Assembly (NCBI GenBank): GCA_015068425.1
Contig: SVKK01000018.1
Span: 1-35,437 of the forward strand
Length of the DNA: 35,437 nucleotides
DNA from: Oscillospiraceae bacterium
Lineage (GTDB): Bacteria; Bacillota; Clostridia; Oscillospirales; Oscillospiraceae
Direction: 5' to 3'
This document shows positions 1 to 7,701 of the stretch, in pieces (within the stretch, counting starts at the first letter, position 1; the number at the start of each line of letters is the position of its first letter). The position numbers and the translations under genes were made by a program. The notes beneath the pieces were generated by a model. That model was not told the origin of the DNA, did no database searches, and saw only the letters and a program-made list of their open reading frames with translations.

Positions 1-19
1 CCAACTGTATTTTAGCATA

Positions 20-68
20 AAGAAAAGGTAGACAACATGGTGGTTTTCCATGTGTCTACCTTTATCTT
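20..68. terminator. Stem-loop terminator at window edge
   Basis: A 19-bp stem with one bulge is formed by AAAGGTAGAC/GTCTACCTTT (24-33 with 54-63) and ACATGG/CCATGT (35-40 with 48-53). T-rich runs follow on both strands, so it could stop a plus-strand gene left of the window or transcripts leaving parB on the minus strand. Confidence 0.65.
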
Positions 69-107
69 ACAACTTCATTATACGGGTGGTTCTGACTGCG
101 TTAAAAG

Positions 108-383
108 CCTTCCCCTTGGGGAAGGTGGCTGCCGAAGGCAGACGGATGAGGTGTTATTTCGGAACGGTCAAGACCGTTCCCTACGATAGCGCACCCGCAG
201 GGGCGATTCACGAATCGCCCGCCGCCAAAGCCTCCCCTACTTAGGGGAGGTGGCGCGGCATAGCCGCGACGGAGAGGTTTTTGTCTCCGGCATTGGGACG
301 CTGCTGCCTCGAGGCACCTGTTCGGCGCCAAAGGGGCTGTACCTCCTAATGTTTCGCAGAGGGCGGACACGCCGGTCCGGCCC
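108..383 (+). repeat. Cluster of palindromic repeats downstream of parB
   Basis: This gene-free stretch is built of modules found elsewhere in the window. A REP-E unit lies at 110-155 (stem 2 CTGCC-GAA-GGCAG). A perfect palindrome GGAACGGTCAAGACCGTTCC followed by CTAC lies at 161-184. A GCAGGG-led hairpin is at 197-223 (GGGGCGATT/GAATCGCCC). A second REP-E unit is at 229-281 (stem 2 CGCGGC-ATA-GCCGCG). An F module is at 286-357 and a last GC-rich hairpin at 359-382. The final hairpin stops just short of the parB stop codon. Small ORFs here are repeat artefacts. Confidence 0.8.
286..357 (+). repeat. F module, copy 1 (no D half)
   Basis: It shares the core GACGCTGCTGC, a hairpin around loop TGTTC (GGCACC 313-318 with GGCGCC 324-329, one A-C mismatch) and the tail ACCTC-TAATGTTTCGCA with five other copies in the window. 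The D half that precedes most copies is absent. Confidence 0.7.
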
Positions 384-399
384 ACCGCGCCACTCGGCT

Positions 400-1221
400 T
401 CACTTTCTCGCCTGCTCCTTGGGAATTCTTACGGTGAACACCAAATCCGCATCCGTTTCCGCCCGGCTTAAGGTTGCGTCTATACCGCCCTGACGAACGA
501 GGTCAAGACTGCGGTTGAGGGTGTTCATAAAAACTCTCAGGTCTTTCATAACAAAAAAGGGCTTTTTGCGGATAGGCCTGGTCTCCTCGGTTTTTGGAGG
601 TGAGGACAAGCGGGCGATGAAATCTTCGGCGGCTGCCACATTCATTCTCTGATCAATTATGAAATCCAGTGCCTCGAACTGCTTTTCGCTGGAATCGAGG
701 CGGAGCAGCGCACGGGCGTGACGCTCGGAAAGGCCTTCCTCCCTCAGACGCTCCAGCACTCTTGGCTCAAGACGGAGGATGCGCAGCTTGTTGGCGATTG
801 CGCTTTGGCTTTTCCCCAAAGCTCTTGCCACCTCGTCCTGGCTGAGACCGAAAAGCCTTGTAAGCTGGCTTATAGCCTCCGCTTCCTCGATGAAATCCAG
901 ATCCCGACGCTGTATGTTTTCGATAAGAGCTATCACGCCGGACTTTTCCATATCCACGTCCATAATTATGCAGGGAACCTCGCAAAGTCCTGCCAGCTTG
1001 GCCGCGCGAAGCCTTCTTTCGCCGGCGATTAGCTCAAAACAGTCTCCCCGTGTGCGGACGGTGAGGGGCTGAAGCACCCCGTGCTCGGCTATTGAAGCGC
1101 GCAGCTCCTCCAGTCCCTGGCGGGAAAAATGTCGGCGGGGCTGCATCTGGCCGGGAAGTATATCTTCAACGGGTATGTAGGCAACAGAGCGCATCAGGCG
1201 CTTGCTTGTGCTTGCGGGCAT
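400..1221 (-). CDS. ParB/Noc-family chromosome partition or nucleoid occlusion protein
   Basis: This 273-residue DNA-binding protein is of the ParB/Spo0J/Noc family, which binds parS-like sites and spreads on DNA as a CTP-dependent clamp. The N-terminal domain carries the family arginine box GERRLRAAKLAG, followed by ENIQRRDLDFIEEAEA and a helix-turn-helix (LSQDEVARALGKSQSAIANK). The ATG at 1221 is chosen because AGGAGG precedes it by 8 nt; the 34 codons in frame upstream lack a ribosome site. A possible -10 TATATT lies at 1252-1257. No ParA, rsmG or mnmG lies nearby, so Spo0J and Noc cannot be separated. A repeat cluster abuts the stop codon. Confidence 0.88.
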   Translation of the reverse strand: MPASTSKRLMRSVAYIPVEDILPGQMQPRRHFSRQGLEELRASIAEHGVLQPLTVRTRGDCFELIAGERRLRAAKLAGLCEVPCIIMDVDMEKSGVIALIENIQRRDLDFIEEAEAISQLTRLFGLSQDEVARALGKSQSAIANKLRILRLEPRVLERLREEGLSERHARALLRLDSSEKQFEALDFIIDQRMNVAAAEDFIARLSSPPKTEETRPIRKKPFFVMKDLRVFMNTLNRSLDLVRQGGIDATLSRAETDADLVFTVRIPKEQARK

Positions 1222-1302
1222 AAATTCTGCCTCCTTTGTGTTGGTAAGACAAATATATAATCTTCCGTCAGAAAACAAGGTCGAAAACCAGTGATAGAGA
1301 GG

Positions 1303-1339
1303 CAAAAAAATGATCGGCAGCATTTTTATGCTGCCGATC
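1303..1339 (-). terminator. Intrinsic terminator of the PH-like gene
   Basis: A perfect 12-bp stem GATCGGCAGCAT/ATGCTGCCGATC (1312-1323 with 1328-1339) has a 4-nt loop and is followed on the minus strand by A plus seven T. It separates the membrane protein gene from parB. Confidence 0.9.
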
Positions 1340-1358
1340 CGGGGAAAAAAGAGGAAGA

Positions 1359-1916
1359 TCAGGAAAAAATCCTTCTGAGAACATCATTGTCTTCAACATT
1401 ATAGAGAACAAGGCCGGTCACATTGCCATTGTCGTCCTTTTTGGGGACAAAAGCGCATACGCGAAGCTTCTTGGCCTTAGTGCCCACGCAGGAGCCCAGC
1501 TCAACATGAATGCAGCCTTCCTGGGCATCGGTAATATTGACCTTGAGTCCTTTGATGGGGAGAGAATAGAGCTCGCGCTCGCCGTAATAGAGGATAACTC
1601 TGTCGTTTGTGATGTAATACTTGCAGTTTTTGTAAACGCTGTTTTTGTCAAACCAGGGAAGGAAGATGAAATATGCAACAACCAGCAGGCCAATTATGAG
1701 AAGCCAGATGCTGACGCCCATGGTGAGGTTAATGATGCCGTAGGCGGCAACCATCAATGCGGCTACGATTGCGCAGATGATCCAGCGGTTATATATAAAC
1801 TTTCTGTTGAAATCTTCAACCAGGGGGAAAGCCTCGGGAGCGCCCTTCCACTGAATGGACTCGGTTTCTCCCAGCTCCTTGGTGATAACAATATCGGTTT
1901 CGAATGTTCTTGCCAT
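1359..1916 (-). CDS. PH-like (bPH2/YdbT-type) two-helix membrane protein, function unknown
   Basis: The protein has 185 residues. After a polar N-terminus (about 1-40) come two adjacent hydrophobic helices (about 44-65 and 68-88, the second ending IFLPWFDKN). A soluble beta-rich region follows, starting YYITNDRVILYYGERELYSLPIKGL. The pattern of two membrane helices, then a YxITNxRV strand and a later LxxI motif is typical of bacterial PH-domain (DUF304-like) proteins. AAAGGAG lies upstream of the ATG, and a possible -10 TACAAT sits at 1946-1951 (minus). It is monocistronic, with its own terminator. The biochemical role is unknown. Confidence 0.72.
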   Translation of the reverse strand: MARTFETDIVITKELGETESIQWKGAPEAFPLVEDFNRKFIYNRWIICAIVAALMVAAYGIINLTMGVSIWLLIIGLLVVAYFIFLPWFDKNSVYKNCKYYITNDRVILYYGERELYSLPIKGLKVNITDAQEGCIHVELGSCVGTKAKKLRVCAFVPKKDDNGNVTGLVLYNVEDNDVLRRIFS

Positions 1917-1994
1917 AAAAAAACTCCTTTTCGTTTGCTGGCATTATTGTACCATTGGGGAGCGTTAACTGTGTGTAAAGCAGGCCTGCGCTAA

Positions 1995-2011
1995 CGTTAA
2001 ACTTCCGTTAA
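1995..2011 (+). promoter_or_regulatory. Possible OmpR-type operator: CGTTAA direct repeats
   Basis: CGTTAA occurs at 1995-2000 and again at 2006-2011, an exact 11-bp period, the spacing typical of OmpR/PhoB-family sites. A further CGTTAA is at 1963-1968. The site lies 56 bp upstream of the -10 of a two-component operon encoding an OmpR-family regulator, and between divergent genes. Autoregulation is inference. Confidence 0.4.
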
Positions 2012-2063
2012 GGCCAAGGGGACTATTCTTAACGGTTTTTTTATCCCCGAGAATTCATCTTCG

Positions 2064-2072
2064 TGTTATAAT
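2064..2072 (+). promoter_or_regulatory. Extended -10 promoter of the two-component operon
   Basis: TG-T-TATAAT is a consensus extended -10 (hexamer 2067-2072). No good -35 is visible at 17 bp, which fits an extended -10 or activator-dependent promoter. The sensor kinase ATG lies 50 bp downstream behind AAAGGAGGA. Confidence 0.6.
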
Positions 2073-2121
2073 ATATATGTAAAAATTTGCAGTCTGACGA
2101 GGGGAAAGGAGGAACTTTGTC

Positions 2122-3255
2122 ATGAATATCGGCAAACGCAAATTCACAAAATGGCTGAGGAGCACATTTCCAATATCCCTTCGGGATATCGGCATAAGCG
2201 TGGGTCTTCTGGCCTGCGGCTTCGCCGTGTGCTTCGGTCTTCAGCCAATAAGCGAAACAGACTTCCATGTTCCCCTGATTTTTGTGCTGGTAGTTTTGCT
2301 CATATCCCTGCTGACGGACGGTTTTTTCTTCGGTCTTGTGGCCTCGGTTTTGTCCGTTGTGGCCGTTAACTATGCCTTTACATTTCCCTACTTTCATTTC
2401 AACTTCTATCTGACGGGCTATCCCATAACCTTTTTCTGCATGTTCATCGTCTCTGTAATTACCTGCACGCTGACGAGCCGCGCAAGAAAAAGCGAGCAGA
2501 TGCGAATGGAGGCCGAAAAGGAAAAAATGCGGGCCAACCTCCTCCGCGCCATCTCCCACGATTTGCGCACGCCTCTTACAAGCATTGTGGGAACTCTGGC
2601 GGCTTTGGAGGATGAGACTCTGCTTTCCGCCTTGGACAGAAAGCGCCTTTTGGAGGACGCCAGAAGCGAGGCTGAATGGCTTATAAATATGATGGAAAAC
2701 CTTTTGTCCATAACCCGCATAGGCGGCAACGAGGCGCCGAAGATACACACGGAAGCCCAGGCTCTTGAGGAGCTTATGGGTGAGGCGCTTTCCCGCTTCC
2801 GCAAGCAGTATCCGGCTATGAAAGTGAAAACATCTATCCCCGATGAGCTTATAATGTCAAAAGTGGACGCGATGCTCATCGAGCAGGTAATAATCAATCT
2901 GCTTGTGAATGTGGCGCTCCACGCCAAGGGGGCGGATATGATAAATCTTATTCTGAGCCGCGAGGGTGAGATGGCCTGCATATCTGTTGAGGATAACGGC
3001 GCGGGAATAAACAGGAAGGCAATAGCGAACCTTCTTGAGGGCAGAGTGCAGGGGCCTGCCGATGACAGAAAAGGCGATTCCCGAAGGACGATGGGAATAG
3101 GTCTCAGCGTGTGCCAGACTATAGTAAAGGCTCACGGAGGGACAATGAAGGCGGAAAACAGGGATGGCGGAGGCGCCATTGTGAGCTTCACTCTCCCTAT
3201 CACGGAAACCGAGGAGGATGAAAATGCAGATACGCTCCAAGATTTTGATTATTGA
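2122..3255 (+). CDS. KdpD-like sensor histidine kinase lacking the N-terminal Kdp domains
   Basis: This 377-residue membrane histidine kinase has four hydrophobic segments (about 21-40, 50-64, 68-90, 100-117) in the DUF4118 arrangement of KdpD. A charged helix leads to the H-box AISHDLRTPLTS, with His146 as the likely phospho-acceptor, then an N-box (NLLVN) and ATP-lid motifs DNGAGI and GIGLSVCQTIVKAHGG. The KdpD N-terminal ATP-binding and USP domains are missing, and no kdpFABC genes lie in the window, so the signal need not be potassium. The start follows AAAGGAGGAAC. Its 3' end overlaps the regulator gene, indicating translational coupling. Confidence 0.9.
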   Translation: MNIGKRKFTKWLRSTFPISLRDIGISVGLLACGFAVCFGLQPISETDFHVPLIFVLVVLLISLLTDGFFFGLVASVLSVVAVNYAFTFPYFHFNFYLTGYPITFFCMFIVSVITCTLTSRARKSEQMRMEAEKEKMRANLLRAISHDLRTPLTSIVGTLAALEDETLLSALDRKRLLEDARSEAEWLINMMENLLSITRIGGNEAPKIHTEAQALEELMGEALSRFRKQYPAMKVKTSIPDELIMSKVDAMLIEQVIINLLVNVALHAKGADMINLILSREGEMACISVEDNGAGINRKAIANLLEGRVQGPADDRKGDSRRTMGIGLSVCQTIVKAHGGTMKAENRDGGGAIVSFTLPITETEEDENADTLQDFDY

Positions 3256-3925
3256 AGACGAGCCCCGCATATCCAACTTTATGACGGCGGTGCTCTCTGC
3301 CAACGGATACGACGTCATCACCGCCTATACGGGCAAGGAGGGCTGCTCTATGATAAGCTCCCATTGCCCCGACCTTGTAATCCTTGATTTGGGTCTGCCC
3401 GATATGGACGGGATAGAAGTTATCCGCTCTGTCCGAACTTGGACAAGCCTGCCTATAATCGTGGTATCCGCCCGTATGCACGAGAGGGACAAGGTTCAGG
3501 TTCTGGATGCGGAGGCGGATGACTATATAACAAAGCCCTTCGGAACTGCGGAGCTTCTTGCCCGCATACGCACCGCCCTTCGCCATACTCATTCGTCTGC
3601 CCTCGGCAGCATCACTCCCGGCGGAGTGTTCAAGGTGGGAGAGCTCACTGTGGACTATAATAAGCACTGGGTGCTTGTAAAGGGTGAAAATGTCCATCTG
3701 ACCCAGAATGAATTCAAGATTGTGGGTCTTCTTGCAAAGAACGCGGGCAAGGTATTAACCTATGATTCCATACTGAAGGAGCTTTGGGGTCCTGCGGCAA
3801 AGGGCAATAATCAGGTGCTGAGAGTGCATATGGCCAATATCCGCAGAAAAATCGAGGAAAACCCCGCCGAGCCCCGATATGTTTTCACGGAAGTGGGCGT
3901 GGGCTACCGTATGGCGGAGGAATAA
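3224..3925 (+). CDS. KdpE-like OmpR-family response regulator
   Basis: This 233-residue regulator pairs with the overlapping kinase gene. The receiver domain shows the acidic pair ED at 11-12, phospho-acceptor Asp55 (LVILDLGLPDMDG) and the conserved lysine in YITKPFG. The C-terminal winged helix (about 133-230) has LTQNEFKIVGLLAKNAGKV, the recognition helix region QVLRVHMANIRRKIE and the closing VGVGYRM. ATG 3224 is preferred over ATG 3218 because GAGGAGG (3211-3217) directly abuts the earlier codon but is 6 nt from the later one. Target genes are unknown; CGTTAA direct repeats upstream of the operon are a candidate site. Confidence 0.92.
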   Translation: MQIRSKILIIEDEPRISNFMTAVLSANGYDVITAYTGKEGCSMISSHCPDLVILDLGLPDMDGIEVIRSVRTWTSLPIIVVSARMHERDKVQVLDAEADDYITKPFGTAELLARIRTALRHTHSSALGSITPGGVFKVGELTVDYNKHWVLVKGENVHLTQNEFKIVGLLAKNAGKVLTYDSILKELWGPAAKGNNQVLRVHMANIRRKIEENPAEPRYVFTEVGVGYRMAEE

Positions 3926-3928
3926 GGC

Positions 3929-3957
3929 TTTACAAAGAAACTGTCCTTGGGTAAAAT
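3929..3957 (+). promoter_or_regulatory. Promoter for tadA
   Basis: TTTACA (3929-3934) and TAAAAT (3952-3957) are separated by 17 bp, just after the regulator stop codon. This gives tadA its own start of transcription. Confidence 0.6.
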
Positions 3958-3978
3958 ATAAAAAAACCCTGGGCGGTG

Positions 3979-4443
3979 ATGAAGTTGGAAATGGAAAAAT
4001 ATATGCGGGAGGCGCTTATATTGGCTGCCGAGGCGGCAAGCGAGGGTGAAATCCCCGTGGGCTGCGTTGTGGTGGATGGCGCCGGAAATATAATAGGCAG
4101 AGGGCGCAACCGCCGGGAAGAGCGCCGCAGCATCACCGGACATGCGGAGATAGAGGCTCTTGAGGCAGCCGCTGCATTCCGCGGCGACTGGAGAATGGAT
4201 GACTGCAAAGTTTTTGTCACATTGGAGCCCTGCCCCATGTGCGCGGGAGCTATGATAATGAGCCGCCTTGGAACCTTGGTTTACGGTGCAAGGGAGGAGC
4301 AGACGGGCTCTGCCGCCAGCGTGCTGAATCTCTTTGAGGAGGCTTACCCCGGACATACAGCCATTTACGGCGGAGTGCTTGCAGAGGAAAGCAGCGCTTT
4401 GCTGAAAGATTTTTTTGAAAAAATGAGAAAGAGAGATGCATGA
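3979..4443 (+). CDS. tadA: tRNA-specific adenosine deaminase TadA
   Basis: TadA deaminates adenosine 34 to inosine in tRNA-Arg(ACG), allowing wobble decoding of CGN codons. The protein has 154 residues, typical length. Zinc ligands and catalytic Glu are visible: HAE at 55-57 (His55, Glu57) and PCPMC at 84-88 (Cys85, Cys88). Start choice is uncertain: ATG 3979 follows a weak GGGCGG, a GTG lies at 3976, and ATG 3991 is also possible. Its stop codon lies inside the loop of the terminator that follows. Confidence 0.95.
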   Translation: MKLEMEKYMREALILAAEAASEGEIPVGCVVVDGAGNIIGRGRNRREERRSITGHAEIEALEAAAAFRGDWRMDDCKVFVTLEPCPMCAGAMIMSRLGTLVYGAREEQTGSAASVLNLFEEAYPGHTAIYGGVLAEESSALLKDFFEKMRKRDA

Positions 4444-4458
4444 GCATCTCTCTTTTTT
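4428..4458 (+). terminator. Intrinsic terminator of tadA
   Basis: A 12-bp stem AAAGAGAGATGC/GCATCTCTCTTT (4428-4439 with 4444-4455) runs into six T. The tadA stop codon (4441-4443) is in the loop, so the terminator overlaps the coding end. Confidence 0.88.
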
Positions 4459-4482
4459 GCAAAAACTGACGCCTGCAGCGTA

Positions 4483-4602
4483 AAGGCCCCCTCTGACGAG
4501 GGGGCTGTCTGCGCAGCGGACTGGGGGAGAGAAACAAACTGCGTCGAATCTCTCCCTCCGGCTTTTGCTTTGCAAAACCTACCTCCCTCGTCAGAGGGAG
4601 GC
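4483..4602. repeat. BIME-like head-to-head REP-E pair, copy 1
   Basis: Two REP-E units face each other around a short spacer. The left unit has stem 1 CCCCCTC-TGAC-GAGGGGG, stem 2 TCTGC-GCA-GCGGA (one G-U pair as RNA) and tail CTGGGGGAGAGA. The right unit, read on the minus strand, has CCTCCCTC-TGAC-GAGGGAGG, stem 2 GTTTTGC-AAA-GCAAAAG and tail CCGGAGGGAGAGA. Relative to copies at 18235 and 33835 the two halves are swapped, so the whole element is inverted. Confidence 0.8.
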
Positions 4603-4638
4603 AATATGCCCTCCCGCAAATGACTGCGGCGTTACATA

Positions 4639-4667
4639 AAAAAGCAGGTGGAGTCTCCACCTGCTTT
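4639..4667 (-). terminator. Intrinsic terminator of the pyk operon
   Basis: AAAGCAGGTGGAG (4641-4653) is the exact reverse complement of 4655-4667. On the minus strand the hairpin runs into TTTTTT, just after the stop of the nucleotidyltransferase-like gene. Confidence 0.85.
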
Positions 4668-4673
4668 AAATCT

Positions 4674-5303
4674 TTATTCACTCTTTTTTCTTGCTTGAAA
4701 GCGCTCTTTCAAAAGCTCCACCCAGGCCAAAAGGGCGCCGTGATCCATGCTGCCCATAGCCCGAAGATGTATTTCCACGGCTTCCGGGTCGGCTTTTGCC
4801 ATTTTGCTCATGGTCTTTTTGGGGCTGAGGAAGGGCAGACCGCAGACATCGGAGTAGACCTCAACGCTGTCGGTGAGGAGCCAGTGGCGGCAGAAGAGCC
4901 CTTCCGCGTCCTCTGTTCCGGCTCTTTCGGCCATAGACTCGCACCAATGGAGAGCGTCCAGCACTGCCTCATCGCTTTTCAGGGGGATGGAGGCGATCTG
5001 CTGGGCTATCATGCGCTTGAGCCAGCTGCCCATTCCGTCTTCATCCAAAACAACAAGACCCTCGTGAGCCTGCTCAAAGTCATCAAGAGCAATTTCACCG
5101 TAGAAAATCTCACGGGGATAGATGAGCACATCCAGCTTTACGCCATCGATTTCGGAGCATTCGTGGGCATAGGGGCTTGTTGCGCCCATAGCTATGGCCT
5201 CAAAAACGCTTTCGCTGCGGATGTTTCCCTCGGCATAGTCGCCGCTGACTATCATGGAGCTTAGGCGGTATTTTTCTTTCAGGTAACTTATTATCTTTTC
5301 CAT
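4674..5303 (-). CDS. Nucleotidyltransferase-like protein of unknown function
   Basis: The protein has 209 residues. Its first half resembles the pol-beta/KNTase nucleotidyltransferase fold: helix, then IVSGDYAEGNIRSES, then DGVKLDVLIYPREIF, which could supply the third acidic strand. The canonical GS...DxD pair is not clearly present: SGDYAEGNIRSES replaces GSxxxGxxSxxSD. The C-terminal half is helical. It is the last gene of a minus-strand operon after pyk and the radical SAM gene. A GAGGAC ribosome site lies upstream. I infer a degenerate or divergent transferase; substrate is unknown. Confidence 0.5.
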   Translation of the reverse strand: MEKIISYLKEKYRLSSMIVSGDYAEGNIRSESVFEAIAMGATSPYAHECSEIDGVKLDVLIYPREIFYGEIALDDFEQAHEGLVVLDEDGMGSWLKRMIAQQIASIPLKSDEAVLDALHWCESMAERAGTEDAEGLFCRHWLLTDSVEVYSDVCGLPFLSPKKTMSKMAKADPEAVEIHLRAMGSMDHGALLAWVELLKERFQARKKSE

Positions 5304-5306
5304 TTT

Positions 5307-5342
5307 ATAAGTCCTCTTTGTATGTTAAATAAGTCCTCTTTG
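5307..5342. repeat. 14-bp tandem direct repeat spanning a gene junction
   Basis: ATAAGTCCTCTTTG occurs at 5307-5320 and 5329-5342 (period 22). The right copy covers the last codons of the radical SAM gene; the left copy carries the ribosome site (GAGGAC on the minus strand) of the next gene. A short duplication may have created that site. Confidence 0.7.
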
Positions 5343-6206
5343 GCGGAGCAGAGCGTTCACCGTGTTCAAAACCCGCTTTTTGTCTCCGCTCCAAAGGGGC
5401 GCAAGCAGTATTTTTTTGGGTCCGTCTCCCGTGAGCCGATGGATAACGGTGTTTTCGGGGATTATCTCCACGCAGTCGGCAACAAGGGCGGCGTATTCTT
5501 CAAGACTCATGCAGGAAAACTTTCCCGCCTTAAAATCCTCCGCAAGGTCTGTGCCTTCCAGAACATGGAGCAGCTGGAGTTTTATTCCGTCGGCGCCTTT
5601 TCCCGTAACATATCGGAGGGAAGCGAGCATATCTTCCCTTGTCTCTCCGGGGAGACCCAGAATAAGATGGATAATTGTGTGTATTCCAAGAGCCTTGAGG
5701 GCTTCAAGCGCTTCGTCAAAGACCTCCAGGGGGTAGCCCCGGCGGATATATTCCGCTGTTGCGGGGTGAATTGTCTGAAGTCCCAGCTCCACCCATACAG
5801 GTTTAATGCGGCTGAGCCTTTCCAAAAGAGCCAGAACATCCCCGCTAAGGCAGTCCGGTCGGGTGGCTATGCTCAGGGCGGCTATGTCAGAGCGCTCTGC
5901 CACGGGTATAAAGAGCTTTTCCAGCTCTTCGGCGGGGGCATAGGTGTTGGTGAAGGCCTGAAAATATGCTATGTAGCGGCTGCCTTTATATTTGGCAGCT
6001 ACTCGGCTCTTCTCCTTTTCAATCTGCTCATCTATGCTAAGCGCCCGATCTCCGGCGAAATCCCCGCTGCCTCCGGCGGAGCAGAAAATGCAGCCGCGCT
6101 TATCCAGCTTTCCATCCCGGTTGGGGCAGGTGAAGCCTGCGTCCAGACTGAGCTTATAAAGCTTTTCTCCGAAAGTTTCAAGGCAGTAATCGGAAGTTGT
6201 CTTCAT
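5325..6206 (-). CDS. Radical SAM protein, YhcC/YtqA family (TIGR01212-like)
   Basis: This 293-residue radical SAM enzyme should cleave S-adenosylmethionine at a 4Fe-4S cluster held by Cys27, Cys39 and Cys42, a CX11CX2C spacing within TCPNRDGKLDKRGCIFCS. This spacing and the following SGDFAG region are hallmarks of the YhcC/YtqA family rather than the usual CX3CX2C. Later motifs VWVELGLQT and HLILGLPGETREDM belong to the radical SAM barrel. The natural substrate of the family is not firmly known. The ATG lies 4 bp beyond the pyk stop, with GAGGTG inside the pyk coding end, so it is cotranscribed and probably coupled with pyk. Confidence 0.88.
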   Translation of the reverse strand: MKTTSDYCLETFGEKLYKLSLDAGFTCPNRDGKLDKRGCIFCSAGGSGDFAGDRALSIDEQIEKEKSRVAAKYKGSRYIAYFQAFTNTYAPAEELEKLFIPVAERSDIAALSIATRPDCLSGDVLALLERLSRIKPVWVELGLQTIHPATAEYIRRGYPLEVFDEALEALKALGIHTIIHLILGLPGETREDMLASLRYVTGKGADGIKLQLLHVLEGTDLAEDFKAGKFSCMSLEEYAALVADCVEIIPENTVIHRLTGDGPKKILLAPLWSGDKKRVLNTVNALLRQRGLI

Positions 6207-6212
6207 CTTTTG

Positions 6213-7631
6213 TTAAAGCACCTCGGCCTTGATAAGGTTGGTGCTGCCGGTGCGTCCAACGGGAACGCCGCTGGTGATAACAACGGTGTCGCCCTCTTTT
6301 ACTATGCCCTTGACAAGAGCGGTGTCGCCGCAGCGGATAAAAATCTCGTCGGTGCTGGTGAACTCACGGGAACGGAATGCCTGAACGCCCCAGACAATGT
6401 TTAGCTGGCGGCAGACTATGGGGTCGGGGCTGAGTGCCATAATGGGGCAGGCGGGATGGAAGCGGCTTATCAGGCGGGCGGTGTAGCCGCTCTGGGTGGC
6501 GGTGAGGATGGCGGCTGCGCCCAGATCCGCTGCCATAAGGCAGCAGGTGCGGGTAACCGCGTCGGATATGCCGGAGTTGGAGCTGGCGGCCAGACCCTTC
6601 TGGAACTTTTTCCAGTAGTCCATGCCCTCCTCCGCCTCGCAGACTATGTCCACCATGGTTTTCAGGCTTTCGAAGGGATATTTGCCGCTGGCTGTTTCCC
6701 CGGAGAGCATAACGCAGCAGGTTCCGTCATAAACAGCGTTGGCAACGTCGCTTACTTCGGCACGGGTGGGGCGGGGGTTATGGATCATGGAATCCAGCAT
6801 CTGGGTGGCAACGATGACGGTTTTGCCCATCTCGCGGCATTTTTTAATCATCTTTTTCTGTATATAAGGCACCTTTGCGGCAGGGATCTCCACTCCAAGG
6901 TCACCGCGGGCGACCATAACTCCGTCGGCGGCTCGGGCGATTTCCTCAAGATTATCCACGCCCTGCTGATTTTCTATCTTGGCAATAATGCGGATGTGCT
7001 CTCCTCCGCAGCTGTCAAGGCAGGAGCGTATCTCCGCCATATCGGAAGCGGAGCGGACAAAGGAGGCGGCAATATAGTCAAATCCCTGCTCCACGGCGAA
7101 GCGCAGGTCGGATTTGTCCTTTTCGGTGAGGGCGGGAAGAGAAATGGAGGCTCCGGGTATGTTGATGGACTTATTATTGGAAAGTCTGCCTCCGTTTTCC
7201 ACCCGGCAGATGATGGAGGGAGCATTTATGCTCTCCACCTTGAGGGAGATGAGACCGTCGTCCACAAGTATGGTGCTGCCAACAGAGATATCCTCGGCAA
7301 GGCCGGGATAGGTGACGGATACCTGCTCGGCATTACCCTCGACGGAGTCGGTGCGGAGGGTGAACATTTTGCCTTCCTTAAGCTCAACGCCTCCCTCGGC
7401 GAAGGTTTTAACCCTTATTTCCGGACCCTTGGTGTCCAGAATGATGGCGGCGGAAAGCCCTGTCTCGCTCATAGCGGAGCGAAGCTTTTCCAAGGTGGCC
7501 AGCTGGCTTTCGTGGCTGCCGTGGGAAAAGTTGAAGCGGGCGCCGTTCATACCAAGACGCAGCAGACGGGAGATGGCCTCCACAGAATCAACGGCGGGGC
7601 CCAAAGTGCATATAACTTTTGTTTTTCTCAT
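6213..7631 (-). CDS. pyk: Pyruvate kinase
   Basis: Pyruvate kinase converts phosphoenolpyruvate and ADP to pyruvate and ATP, the last step of glycolysis. The 472-residue protein starts RKTKVICTLGPA and contains FNFSHGSH, ILDTKGPEIR, the catalytic-loop stretch IIAKIENQQGVDNLEEI and VMVARGDLGVEI, then ATQMLDSMI and MLSGETASGKYP. It ends in a normal C-terminal allosteric domain (GDTVVITSGVPVG). It lacks the extra PEP-utiliser domain of Bacillus enzymes. AAGGTG precedes ATG 7631. It heads an operon with the radical SAM and nucleotidyltransferase-like genes. Confidence 0.97.
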   Translation of the reverse strand: MRKTKVICTLGPAVDSVEAISRLLRLGMNGARFNFSHGSHESQLATLEKLRSAMSETGLSAAIILDTKGPEIRVKTFAEGGVELKEGKMFTLRTDSVEGNAEQVSVTYPGLAEDISVGSTILVDDGLISLKVESINAPSIICRVENGGRLSNNKSINIPGASISLPALTEKDKSDLRFAVEQGFDYIAASFVRSASDMAEIRSCLDSCGGEHIRIIAKIENQQGVDNLEEIARAADGVMVARGDLGVEIPAAKVPYIQKKMIKKCREMGKTVIVATQMLDSMIHNPRPTRAEVSDVANAVYDGTCCVMLSGETASGKYPFESLKTMVDIVCEAEEGMDYWKKFQKGLAASSNSGISDAVTRTCCLMAADLGAAAILTATQSGYTARLISRFHPACPIMALSPDPIVCRQLNIVWGVQAFRSREFTSTDEIFIRCGDTALVKGIVKEGDTVVITSGVPVGRTGSTNLIKAEVL

Positions 7632-7701
7632 AAGTTTTCACCTTTTTTCGTGAATATGGTATATTTTGCCCCTTGAGGGGGATTTAATCCTTTTCCAAAT
7701 G

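Noticed and set aside
400-1323. Longer start for the ParB-like gene at 1323
   Set aside because: It would begin inside the upstream terminator stem; AGGAGG points to ATG 1221.
2122-3925. Calling the pair kdpD and kdpE
   Set aside because: KdpD N-terminal domains are absent and no potassium pump genes are in the window.
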